The notes under the pieces: generated by a model
What the model was told of the DNA's origin: nothing
Database searches by the model: none
What the model saw: only the letters and a program-made list of their open reading frames with translations
Origin: Tubiluchus corallicola
Lineage: Eukaryota; Priapulida; Priapulimorpha; Priapulimorphida; Tubiluchidae
Direction of reading: 5' to 3'
NCBI GenBank assembly: GCA_030141605.1
Contig: JAQGDQ010000125.1
Span: forward strand, 434,001-498,000
Length of the DNA: 64,000 nt
Part shown: positions 10,438 through 21,687 of the stretch, one piece after another
Layout of the letters: every line of letters starts with the position of its first letter
How positions within the stretch are numbered: the first letter of the stretch is position 1
Position numbers and translations under genes: made by a program

Positions 10438-13400
10438 CACTATGGAATCATTGACTGCGACAGAATTCTTCGGTTCATGGACTGCTTATTCATGGCTTCT
10501 AGCAATTGCCTTCTTCATCATTGGAATAGTAATCCTCATTGGTTGTCTTCAGTGTTTTGAGGGACTCCCATTTCGGGTATGCTGGTACATCACAGCCATA
10601 TTTTGTTTTACATAAATTCTAATTGTATTTTGCTAATATGATGTACGCAAACAACTTGGAATAATCTGATTAAAATTATTGTGAAGTTTCTTTAGGTGGA
10701 CCGTAGGCCCTTAATTAATTCTCCATGCGGCTTTCAACATTATTATCTTAATCACATTGTCTTTATACTTTATATGTTTTCTTTCAGGCACTTGATGAGT
10801 CTGCAGCTATTGTCAATACACCAGCTAGCATGGAAGATGGTTTAGCAACTGTTGCGGTTGAACCAATTCCTGACTTAAAGAAGTTAAAACTTGCTACATT
10901 ACCACCTCCTCTTCGTCCTCGACCCGCGGCATTCAGTACTATGCTAGAGCAAGGTGTACCATCTGTGCAAGATTGGTTCGATGCCCCAAGAAAGAATTTT
11001 CCTCGCCAACAACTACAGTATGTCAGAAATATTGGCATAGGATGGTTCGGACAGGTAACTACGCTGTTTTCACTGAACTTTTGTAGCGGAAGGCATGTTT
11101 AAGAATGCATGCATGATGTTTATCAGAATTTCGTAGTTGGAATTCGTACATCCTGTGTTATTAGTGCTTTTCCACCTTTTATTCGCACTGGTTTTTAACA
11201 GTCAATTACATGTTCTTTGACCTTTTTGATTTTTTGTTTGCAACCATGTCTTCGAAGTACAAACCAAGATTATATGTAAATATATCAATTCGATGTAATT
11301 TGTTATAATACAATATATTCATGTTAGTTACCTCTCGGTGAATGCATAAAACCATAAATTCGTCTAAGCTGTTTGCAAATTAAAGTTGTTGATAACAGTT
11401 GGTAAACTGTTGATGATTTAATACTGCCAAATTAATTACATTTTGCTTATTACTAATTACATGTGTGGAAAACATTTTTTGTTTGCTAAGCAGAGCTGCT
11501 TTCTATAGTCATATGACCACATATCTCTGTAATAATGTAAGGCAGTGAAGTAGTAATTCATACTAAGGAAATCGTATTACAGGCGATTGACGGTTATGCA
11601 CAGAATATTCTAGTTGGCGAGGAAAGAACAAGAGTAATAGTGAAGTCACTAAAGGAGGACGCTGCAACTATAGAGCAGTGTTACTTTCTGATTGAAGCAA
11701 AACCATTCAGGTAACTAGGTTGTAATGCTATCCCTTTTTGCTTTGTAATTGACTGATTTTTACCTGATTATAATTGCTTATTGAATTTCTGTTACCCCAC
11801 TGAGTTGTCTTTTTATATGCTAACTTATTATCAGTTTTCTTTGATATATTATTTCTGGTGACTGTTTGTCACCTGAACACATTATTTATTAAATGAAAAA
11901 CTATTTTGCCTAACGTAGATGTAGGACATTGTCATTCAATTAAAATTGGCTGTACATCTTAAAAATAAGCTTATTACACTGGTAAATTGTAGTTTATTTT
12001 CTAATACACTTGTTTTCTCATTGGTTTTTTGCATGTAATTGCATTCCTTCATTTGTTTTTCTAGGAAGCTTGATCATTCCAATGTTCTAAAAATGTTAGG
12101 ACAGTGTTTGGAAAATTCACCGTACTTATTGATATATGAGCACTGTGCCTTTGGTGACTTGAAAACATACTTACTTACTCAGCGTACTACGGCACATTCC
12201 GTCCTCTGGAGGGGTCTTTTGTTGAAAATGTCGTGTGACGTTGCATCCGGTTTGGAATATATGCATCGGCACAGCTATATATGTAATGACATTGCTTTAA
12301 GAACCTGCCTTGTTGCAAATGATTTAGCCATTAAAATTGGAGACTATGGAATTTCACAAGACAAATATAAGGTATTGGGTTTTATTCATATTTATTGAAA
12401 AAAATTAAATACATGGCATAAATTTGGCTGAACAGTAACCATTTTCACTGTTGGTTTATGTATCTTATTTTGTGGTGGCTATCTTTTTTGTATATTTACC
12501 TTATTTATAAATATTTGTTATGATTATGTAGCTTCTGAATTTGTATTGTTATGTAATAACTAACATCTTAAATTTTATTTTTTCTAGCATTATATTGGAA
12601 AATTATTTTTGCAATTCTTTGTTTGTTTGTTTGTTTTCCTAAAGATTAGTGAACAGGAATAATGCTTTTGTTTCTTTTTACTCCAGGAAGAATACTATTA
12701 TGTAGGTGATTTTGCGATACCTGTTCGTTGGTGTGCACCCGAAAGTCTTATCTGTACTGATCAAATAGTTGAAGCAAAACCTTTAACCAAAGAAGCTAAT
12801 GTCTGGTAACTACAGATATAATCTCTGTTTATAATTAAAGACACAATTAATTTTGCAATTGAACCAGTAATTAGTTGTTATTTTGTGCTTGAATAGATCT
12901 ATTAGTTTGCATTTGCGTATCCAATATTAACACATGCGTTGACGGTTTCTTTTGTTAGGTCATTTGGAGTGTTGCTGTGGGAACTAATGGAATTTGCCGG
13001 TCACCCATATGGAATGCTTAGTGATGAAGATGTGATAAAACAGGTCATTGTGCTGAGAAACCGTATATTGCCACATCCACAACGAAATAGCACTCATTCT
13101 AATAAAGTGTATGTTTTGTTAATTTCCATAGAGTCGTTGTAAAGTTGCATTTTATAGCATGCCCACAATTATTAAATAGCTTAGTCATTGCAATTAGAAG
13201 AAGCCAAGTTTTTTAGTCACTTGCACATTTTGTGCTAATAATATCTCGTTGTTTTCTATAAATTCAATAATAGAACTATTTGAAACATTTGAGTGCTCAT
13301 AAATGGTGGGCAATAGGCTTGCATGTTTTTTATCCCATCAATGTTATTCTGCTAGCTAATTAAATTGGACCACCACAAAAATTGGTGGTGGCTGTGAGTA

Positions 13401-16400
13401 GGTTTTTAAAACATACTGTAGAATGTAGCAGGTGTATTTCCTATTATTTTTTAACTTAAATGTTTGTTTTCAGCTATGAAATAATGCAAAAATGTTGGCA
13501 GTATGAACCAGCCAAGCGACCAAATATGAAACAACTTCATATGATTCTGTCATTTCTTCACGTCAATCGTGATGTTGCTGCTAGCACTGATTTTGACACT
13601 AGGTGGCAGCAAATGTTGTATGGCGGTGGCTCTGTTAGCAGTGCAGTGTTTAACCATGAGCTCATATCCATTGAAAACACAACAACTGAATTACCTTTGA
13701 AGTTTGAATCAGACTTTGTGCCTGCTGTTTCTTCAGCTGATAGCTTTAAATTTGAGGACAATTTCGTCAACAAAAGGCCAACAGCCAGGGAATCCCGTAA
13801 TGACAGCATGATTAACCTGATTGACACAGACGGCAGCACATATTCGTGTGGTCGAACTAGTCCTTCACAGAGTGAAAGCAACTTGGTGTTAGAAATTCCA
13901 CCTGCAAGATCTTTATCAGACTTGTCAAGAAAGTAAGAAATGCATACATCTTTATAACATTACTATGTTTTTTTGTGATATAGGTACTTTTTTCATTATA
14001 TGTGAGTGTGTGCACGTAAAAAACTAAGCATACAGTCAAGCAAGCTTAATTTGACTTGCGTAAGGCTTGAATGTCACCTTGAATTAGCCCAAGTTTGAAC
14101 AAATGAAAACAAGTTTTAACAAGCACAATGCAGCTGAAGTGAACTCAGACATGCAAAGCCATAAGTCAGTAAATACCAACAAAGATTAGGCGCAACATTG
14201 TTAAAGTTTGCTGTGGCATTAGTTTGACTAACAGACTAAATTTATTAGCCTCTTTACCGCTGTGTAGTACCGCTGTATGATTAAGTACCGCTGTATAGTA
14301 GCTGACATAGGGGAACATGTCTGAAAAGAAACAGTTGCTTCTGTTACAGAGACACTACACTCTTCAAATCACAGCAACTTATGGAACGTCACCAATAATC
14401 ATTAGTAATGCTGTCACAATTACCACGGCCCCCACAATAGCTGCTGACCCCCGAATTTTTTTTACTGCTGCCACCACTGCTGTCCACCACCACCATCACG
14501 AATATCACCATTATCATCAAAACAATCTTTATCATGTCATTTGAAACTTAGTTTTATTTTTTTTGTGTGTGTAATTCAAAGCATCTTCCAAAATATAAGG
14601 TAGAAAAAAGTTACAGCATAGCAGACTGCAGTACACATTCATTAATAACAGCAATCTTGTCTGCATATTATTGCTCGTGTTTGGCTATAGGCGTTTTGTT
14701 GCCTGTATAATAATAACTTTTTTGCCAACAGTGGGCAACGCCACTGTTTGTTTTCGTAGCCTAATTTGCTGAGGTGTAAGGTGTCATTGCTACTGACGTG
14801 CAAGTCATTTAATTTCCACGTTAATTCCACATTCCACACAATGCCTTCCTCATAGAGACATTGAAGTTAATAAAGGCCATCATTCATCATTACACAAAAT
14901 TTGTTGATGGAATACTTAAAAATAATTAGGTACATGATTTTACTTTCGTAAACTCACACTGGTATTATAAAATACTGAATTCACCTAGTGTGACAATAAA
15001 ATTATCCTCTACACTTCTGCATTCCATTAAATGGTGTAGTGGGTGAATGGCTAGTAATTCAAAATTCATTACATTATGTATGATTGGCTGACAAGGAAGC
15101 TACCAATAAGCCTTTAAACAGTTCCAGCGATTGATGATGATGGTGCTAGTAAATCACTCTACACGCAGACTAATGCATAACTAAGTAAAATAAATGTAAA
15201 GCAATCGAAGTAACTGAACTGATGTGGTGGACAGCTTTGCTTTACCAACATGTCATGTGATGGTTGTAGTTTGGACGTGTTGCTTGCATACACTTAACTT
15301 TTGACCTAAAGCAACTGCACGTGCGCACAACGAAACTAAAAAAGGCTTATTGCAGACAGCACCTACTTTATTAAGCATTGCGCTGGCTGAACAGACAGCA
15401 CATGCGTGCATTATTAAGTGTTGCACCGGCTGAACACACTAGAAAAAACTATTGTTACATCTGAAAATGAATGATAATTCAGGTTGTATTGGCAAATTTT
15501 GTTTGAGTGAAACTAATGCCTTTTTTCTTTAGTGCAATTACACAAATTTTATGCGTGTTCGGGTAGAGTGTCCTTGACTATATGTACCTGCATTAGTACT
15601 GAGTTTCACGTGAAATGTGTAGGGTTATAAAAATTTACTCAATTTTAGGAACTAGTTCCAGTCTTAGTTCCACACCAATAAAAGGAACTAATTCCCAATT
15701 CCAAAATTTCTGACTTCCTGTTTGACAAAGGGAACTAATCCAAGCTCCTAGTTCCTCTGACTCTTTATAATAGGCATTAACATTTCAAAAGAAACTAAGT
15801 TCATTTCCCGGTCACTGTATTATTTTCTACCCAGGTAATTCTGCATGGGTAATTTATGCTGTGACAAAAATCCGAGTTGTTTTCTTTGACTGGAGAGGTC
15901 CCATGAAGTAAGGCCTCCATTGTGTGAAAATGTGATTGGCTCAATAAGCCTTATTGTGTGGAAGCTAAAATCCAGAAACCTGCATGGTATGCAGTCAGGG
16001 TAATGACCCATGCAACCTCCGACTTTTGGTCTTGAGTTGAAGAACCAGGGTCACCTGACCAAGCCGAAAATCTGGCTAATTGTATTTCTTATCTGGCTCC
16101 TGCTGCAGTCGCTACTCAAGTTGTTTGAATACTATAGAATCTTCAGCTTATGACTTTGTCTTAAACAGTTTCTCGTTAGCTTTTGCCTCTCAGTTTTTCT
16201 TACAATTGACACTAGGTCACTTGGATAGTGTACATTTAGGCAATGGACAGTTGGGCTGTACTTGGATGATGACACTTGGCAGTAAAAATTTCAAAAGTAC
16301 AAGTGCTACAGAAAATATTCATAGGAGTACTACCTGCTTACTTACCTATCTGCTTACCTACCCACTTATTTACTACGTACATACATACCTACCCAAATGT

Positions 16401-18799
16401 CTACAGTCCAAATATGTGAGGTCCAAATGCTGGAACACAAATGTCTGGGCACCAAATGCTTGTGGCCCTTATTGTTTGAAGTCCAAGTAGTCTGTTGTCT
16501 AAATATTTCGGGTCCAAAAATCTGGGGCTTAAGTAGTGTGTGGCCAAAATGTCCAGGGCCCAAATTATCTGAGACCCACGTAGTCTGAGGCCCAAATTTC
16601 GAAGCCTAAACGCCTGGGGCCCAAACGTGTAGGGTCCAAGTATCCAGAAACCATTTTAATTTTATGTTCCTCTTTGACAAAAGAAACTAGTTCCAGTTAC
16701 AAGTTCTTGAAAGATGAAATAGTTCAAGGAACTTCGTTCCCGCAAATTAAGTTCCTTTACAACCGTGGAAACGTATGTATCAAAAATTTGTGTGGTACAA
16801 ATGTTTTTTAGGTCTGTAAAATCAATAAACAAAAGCTGAATTAAATTAGCAGCAAGGGTAGTTTTGCTTACATTTATTTAAAATTGTTTTTGTTTGTCAG
16901 GTTTGATTCAGTTAGTATCAACCTAGAAGATCAAAGCAAGAAAAATAGTCGAGATCCTCTTGGAGCATCAGATCACGTTGTCGTAGTAACAGGAACAACA
17001 GGACAGTTAGCTGCCGCTAATCACATAGAAATACATTCTAGCAAACAGGATATCGTGCATACAGACAGTGTAGAAGAAGGTGAAAAGCATGCATTGCTAG
17101 ACGATGGTATTGCTACAAGCAGTCAGAATGATAGTATTGAGCAAGAATCACAACGACAAACTCTAGTCAATGAAGCGCTGCCTAAAAGCATCGATAATTC
17201 AAACTTAGAAACTAGAAATCTTTTAAAACCTGAAGTGGAAATTACTGAATATGCACCTAATTCTTCTGATATAGGAGTGGAAAAAACTGAGAGTTTGAGT
17301 CAGAACGAGGTAGCTGACGTCTCAGATGTGACTTTATCAACTAGAACTGTAGAGATTGGTTCATCAGTTGTTATAAGTGATGAACAGAGCACAGATTTCA
17401 ATGTTAGAGACAGTGAAAATATGACAAGCACACCAGTGAAAAATGAAAACGTAGCTGCATCTTTAAATGACCAGTCTGTGGATGTATTTTATCAAACAGC
17501 TTCTTCTATAAATGATATTTCGTCATTCCAGACTACTTTAAATAACGAAATACCTGGAGCTGCATTTTCTGAAAGCTTAACTGATCAAGAGGTGCTGTTC
17601 ACAAGTGCAGCTGATCAAGACACAACATTCAAAAGTATTGCTGAACAAGACACTACATTCAAAAGCATAGTCAATCAAGATACAACATTTGAAAGTGTAA
17701 CTGGTCAAGATACGGCTTTTAAAAGTGCACTGGAACAAAATACCACATTCAAAAGTATGACTGATAATGATACCTCATTTGCGGATAGCAGTATGTCTAT
17801 GGATGTTCACAACAAAGGAGATGAGACAGTTCACGTCTCTGAGCTGAGCCTTGATGAATCTTTAGAAAGTGGAGAAGGTGGTAAGCACTGCTTGCCCGAT
17901 GCTGAAGGTATCATTTTCTAATGTAATTCTTGTTTATAAACATCAAACGTATGTTAAACATTGTAAGTGACAACTGTAGATTGGCTCTCTATTTGTTTGT
18001 TTAAATTGCACATGGATGAATACTGAACCGATCATATTTTTTTACCTTTGGTGTGATTTTTAGTTTGAGTGCCTAATAAGAAATAATGTAATAGTTTACT
18101 TTACACAGTAAGATAAAGTAAAAACATTTTTTGAATTTACACAAGTTTTCACCTTTGGTGTAATGCAAAATCTCTGCTTTCTATTCTTATTCTGTTGTTG
18201 ATTATATAGAAAAGCAAACGCATTTACCAGAAGTTGAACAGTTTCCTGGAGTAGAATCTACGGATGCAGGAAGTCTCCCGGTAAGTATGGAAAGCAGCAT
18301 GTTAGTGGTAACTTCTTCTGAAGCTTCGCCAACTGAAGCACCTGAACCTCAACCAGCAGAACCTTTATGCACAGCTGATGACGTAAAACTTCCTGTTCAA
18401 GTTGTTCTGGATAACCATCCAGAAGTTGGTGGTGGAGACATGAATGCTAACAATTCCAATGCCAACGACACCACAGACAACATGGATGATATTTTTGAAT
18501 CAGATGTGTTTGGTGATGATGGCAGCGTGTCTAGCTCCTTGATTGAAAACTATGCAGAAAAATATGCATTTACTACAAAAGATGTGCAGTACAGATTGGC
18601 TTATTTTGATTCCTCGTTGACAAGCGACGACATTCCAGATAGACAAAACACACTTTCTGATGACGTTAAGAGAGAAACATCCTCTGAAGGAACAGACACA
18701 TTCTCCTTACCATCTGATACAAGCAAAGAGTTAATTTCTATTGAAACAGAAGAAAGGCAACCTGATGGTACACAAGAATGCTTAGGCTTGCATGACTGA
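10438..18799 (+). CDS. LMTK: Lemur tyrosine kinase (LMTK/AATYK family), membrane-anchored kinase
   Basis: Coding exons: 10442-10576, 10788-11054, 11583-11710, 12065-12371, 12687-12805, 12959-13108, 13474-13932, 16901-17907 and 18210-18799 (TGA 18797-18799). All have AG/GT borders and compatible phases; total 1053 codons. An acceptor lies at 10436-10437, 4 nt before the ATG. Residues about 17-37 form one transmembrane helix. The kinase domain has glycine loop GIGWFG, Lys155 in VIVK, a candidate alphaC Glu172, catalytic loop CNDIALRTC (Asp252), DYG 270-272 (family-typical for DFG), APE in RWCAPES, and NVWSFGVLLWELMEF. The order and the long acidic Ser/Thr-rich tail match vertebrate LMTK1-3, which act in endosomal trafficking and neuronal signalling. 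Oddities: Thr257 where catalytic-loop Asn is expected, and a decapeptide repeat in the tail (residues about 750-817). The tail is otherwise unrecognisable. Confidence 0.9.
15622..16766. mobile_element. Candidate non-autonomous DNA transposon with GGAACTAGTTCC termini
   Basis: The left end (GGTTATAAA, then CTCAATTTTAGGAACTAGTTCC) and the reverse complement of the right end (GGTTGTAAA, then CTTAATTTGCGGGAACGAAGTTCC) align as imperfect terminal inverted repeats. Inside, a TTTGACAAA plus AACTAGTTCC-like block occurs twice in direct orientation, near 15720 and 16672. No transposase reading frame and no clear target-site duplication were found. hAT-like affinity is only suggested by style. Confidence 0.4.
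16385..16655. repeat. Highly diverged ~15-bp minisatellite (GGYCCAAATGTCTGR-like)
   Basis: About 15-18 diverged copies of a 14-20-bp unit with core GTCCAAATGTCTG or GGCCCAAAT occur in tandem. The array is preceded by a TTAC/CTAC-rich patch (16325-16390). It generates the Cys/Gly/Trp-rich frames seen on both strands, which are not genes. A related array lies at about 52,995-53,165. Confidence 0.75.
17585..17785 (+). repeat. 30-bp coding tandem repeat in LMTK tail (decapeptide)
   Basis: Within the LMTK tail exon, about seven degenerate copies of a ten-residue unit with consensus (A/E)DQDTTFKS(I/A) follow each other. Examples are DQDTTFKSI, EQDTTFKSI, NQDTTFESV, GQDTAFKSA and EQNTTFKSM. Codons differ between copies, so the repeat is old and conserved at protein level rather than freshly duplicated. 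Each unit offers a Thr-Phe or Lys-Ser site in an acidic setting. Its function is unknown. Confidence 0.85.
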
Positions 18800-21320
18800 G
18801 GAAATAGTCGTTAAGTGCTGTTAAACAGTCATTATTCATCTCATCTGTAGGTCATTAGTCGTTACTGGTTACTATATAGGAGCCTGATATTTCTATATGC
18901 TAGTAGCTAGTAGTGAAAAGCTTGCTCAACACTTATTTACTATCAAAATATTTTATTGTGGCACACAATCAAAATCTTAAATTTTTACTATTATTTTAAT
19001 ATCAGCTGTTAATATTTTGGTATTGGAAGTAACAGTTCTAATTAATTCTATTTAAACTAGATTGTAGCATTCTGTGATTTTTTAGATCTTTATAGATAAA
19101 AACTGCGAGGGCATGTCTTGGTGATAATATGCATACGCACTTCACAGTGCATATGGTCTGGTAAGGTGTACGATGTGTAACCGTTCGTGTAGATTTAACA
19201 AATTTAGTTCACTATAATAATTCATTGTCAAGTAATATAGTTGTAACATTTGATTCTGTTGCACAAGGTCTGGTCAATTTTCTAAATATGAATAATCTTC
19301 GTAAAGGATGCGACCTTTAATTAAACTTCTATTTTTTAACTTATCATAATTATATTATCAATAGTGCATACTACTTTTGAGTAGACCTGTTATCCATGTT
19401 TTGGACAACTCGCAATGCTACTGATGCTTTTAATTATCCTGACTTGTTTCTGAAAAAATCATTATGGTATCTGCAAAAACTTGACTATCAAGTTGTTTTC
19501 ACATTTAATTCAATTTCAGGCAAAATTGAGCATAAATAGCATAAATTCTGTCTTCTTAATAGTCACTACATCAGTCAAAAACTGCCAAATTACTGCAAGC
19601 TTTATAAAGGGTCTTTGATCATTTTCGTACATTCAGTTTTTGTAATTCTTGCAGTTAGCAGGTACAGATTGTTTTTGAACTTTCACGGCATTTGATTATA
19701 ACAAACTTGCCAAAAATTACACCACTTAGTCAATCCACAGCCATTAGAAACATACTGTCAAATAGCGACAGTGTATTTGTTCCGTAGAACTTTGTTGTAT
19801 GCTTCACCCTGTTTTCCTTGACAATAATACCAGAATCAAAATTACCTGATCTTTGCGTTTCCTTGTACAAAAGATATTCTTAAATATAATACATCTTTAG
19901 ATGAAATAACAGTGTGCAGACCTGTAGTATCTTGTTTAGTCTTACAGATATTTGTATTCGCTTTTGAAGCACTTTGCAACAGTAGACATAGTATTTCAGT
20001 ACAAATATTTAGTCTGCTGTATAGTTTTGCATTGTCATGTATCACTTTTATAATATCATAAAGTGTTTTTCGGAAAAGCGTTACAACAAAGGTATTTGAA
20101 GAAATTTTACAAGGTTGTTTTGTAATATCTCTGAATATTCACATATTCTTAGTTAAGCAAGTTGATTACATAGATGTTCTTGGCTTTGATATATATCTAC
20201 TTTGTTGTTGCAAATTACTTTCATACTTTGTTGTTGCAAATTACTTTCATGAGATACTTTCTCACAGCATATCACTCGGGTTAGATATGCAGTACATTCT
20301 ATGATAACGTGTTTTATATGTAGAAACAATTACTTGGAATATTATTGCCATTTTTGTTGAAATGTTGTAATACAGAATTACGGTTACTATTCTAGCTTAT
20401 ATCATACTTAGTGTACGTAATGTGTCCCGGCTCGTCTGTGGTAATCTTTATTTCTGTGATACTAACTATTCGTCCACTATGTCTAAAATCCTTGCCAAGC
20501 TCAGATGTACTTGCGTCCATTTTTTGAGGCAGCACACTTTTGTTCTAAGTAGCGACAGTATAACTTTGTGGTGATTTTCCATCCATGAACACCTCAAATT
20601 TTTAACTATTTTTGAATCTTGAAGTGCATTTAACATATTTCCACTAAATTTTGTATACATTTTGATTATGCAAACAGTTCATTGTTCATTCTTTTTGCTT
20701 GGAAGTGTACCATAAACAGCTGCAAATATGAGTTTAATTAGTGATAAATTAGTAATTACATATTCAGTTTCAATTACAGCCTGTAGCTACATACTTACAT
20801 AATTTATACGCATACTGTAACTAGTGCAATACACTGTTTTGTTATTCGGTTTTTATAATGTGATCTTGTTTTAAAACTGCAGATAGTAATATCGTATTAT
20901 GGCCTCTAGTCTAGTAATACTTTCTTTCTGTTAGCATTCTGTACATTTGTTAAATTGTTATTTTAGTTTTATTTACTACACCATGAATTTTGGAATGTAA
21001 GATGAGTAAAATTGTTTACATGAATTTAGTTTAAATATGTACTGTACAATATTTTGCATTGATTTATGCCCAGTACATTCTTAAAAACACTGGTAAATTT
21101 TGTTTTTATTTTAATATTCATTGCTGCCATTAAATTGTCTAGCTGACTGATATTTCTAATGATTGAAATTGTTTAGGTCTGTTTACTTCTGACATGCAGG
21201 CTTACTATTTTTCAGGCATCTAAAATGTATATTGTGGCCATTTTATTTTAATGTGTAATTATGTCTTACGTCACGTTTTATTGCAGTTAATGCTTAATAA
21301 AGTCTGGGTTAACCTTGTTA
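18800..21320 (+). other. LMTK 3' UTR and poly(A) signal
   Basis: About 2.5 kb of AT-rich DNA with no coding signal follows the LMTK stop codon, up to a canonical AATAAA at 21,296-21,301. The convergent CCZ1 gene ends just beyond. A perfect 26-bp tandem duplication sits at 20,199-20,250. The exact 3' end is inferred only from the poly(A) signal. Confidence 0.5.
20199..20250. repeat. Perfect 26-bp direct tandem duplication
   Basis: A 26-bp unit (ACTTTGTTGTTGC...TTTCAT) occurs twice head to tail without a mismatch, in the presumed LMTK 3' UTR. The lack of divergence suggests a recent duplication. Confidence 0.95.
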
Positions 21321-21636
21321 ATTTAAGCAGTTTATTGTATTTTTATTAGGCGCCTTTCCATACAATGACAAAAAATTAAGCTTAAGCAATAAATTGATTA
21401 CTAATAAATGTTATTTTTATTAATTAATATACAATAGTGTTACACACCTGTACACAAATCGTTTGCATATGTACAATGATCGTTTTCATCTGAAGTATAC
21501 ATTTTCATGCGGGTGGAAATACCATATCAATAAATTATTATGATGTATATACGATTGTAATTTACATCTTATACACTTGATACACCCAATTACAATAATT
21601 TAAAAATTGAAATTTATCTGATGTAGTAGTCTAAGG

Positions 21637-21642
21637 TTTATT
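21637..21642 (-). other. CCZ1 poly(A) signal
   Basis: TTTATT on the plus strand (AATAAA on the minus strand) lies about 46 bp past the CCZ1 stop codon, the usual position for a short 3' UTR. With the LMTK signal at 21,296 it defines a tight convergent gene end. Confidence 0.55.
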
Positions 21643-21687
21643 TCTAGATTTCCCTGGCTTAAAAAAGAACAAAAAAGTAAGCAATCT

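Larger units (their letters stand above)
13933..16900 (+). other. LMTK large intron (TE-rich)
   Basis: About 3 kb intron between the kinase-end exon and the large tail exon. It contains duplicated ACCGCTGTA motifs near 14265-14300, a CAY-rich patch at about 14480-14525, and an element bounded by GGAACTAGTTCC-type sequences (15622-16766) that encloses a 15-bp minisatellite. No coding exon was recognised inside. Confidence 0.6.

Noticed and set aside
13558-13881. 107-codon minus-strand frame
   Set aside because: Antisense shadow of the LMTK exon at 13,474-13,932.
16366-16595. Several Cys/Gly/Trp-rich frames on both strands
   Set aside because: All are translations of the 15-bp minisatellite. 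Open frames on both strands reflect the repeat period, not coding.
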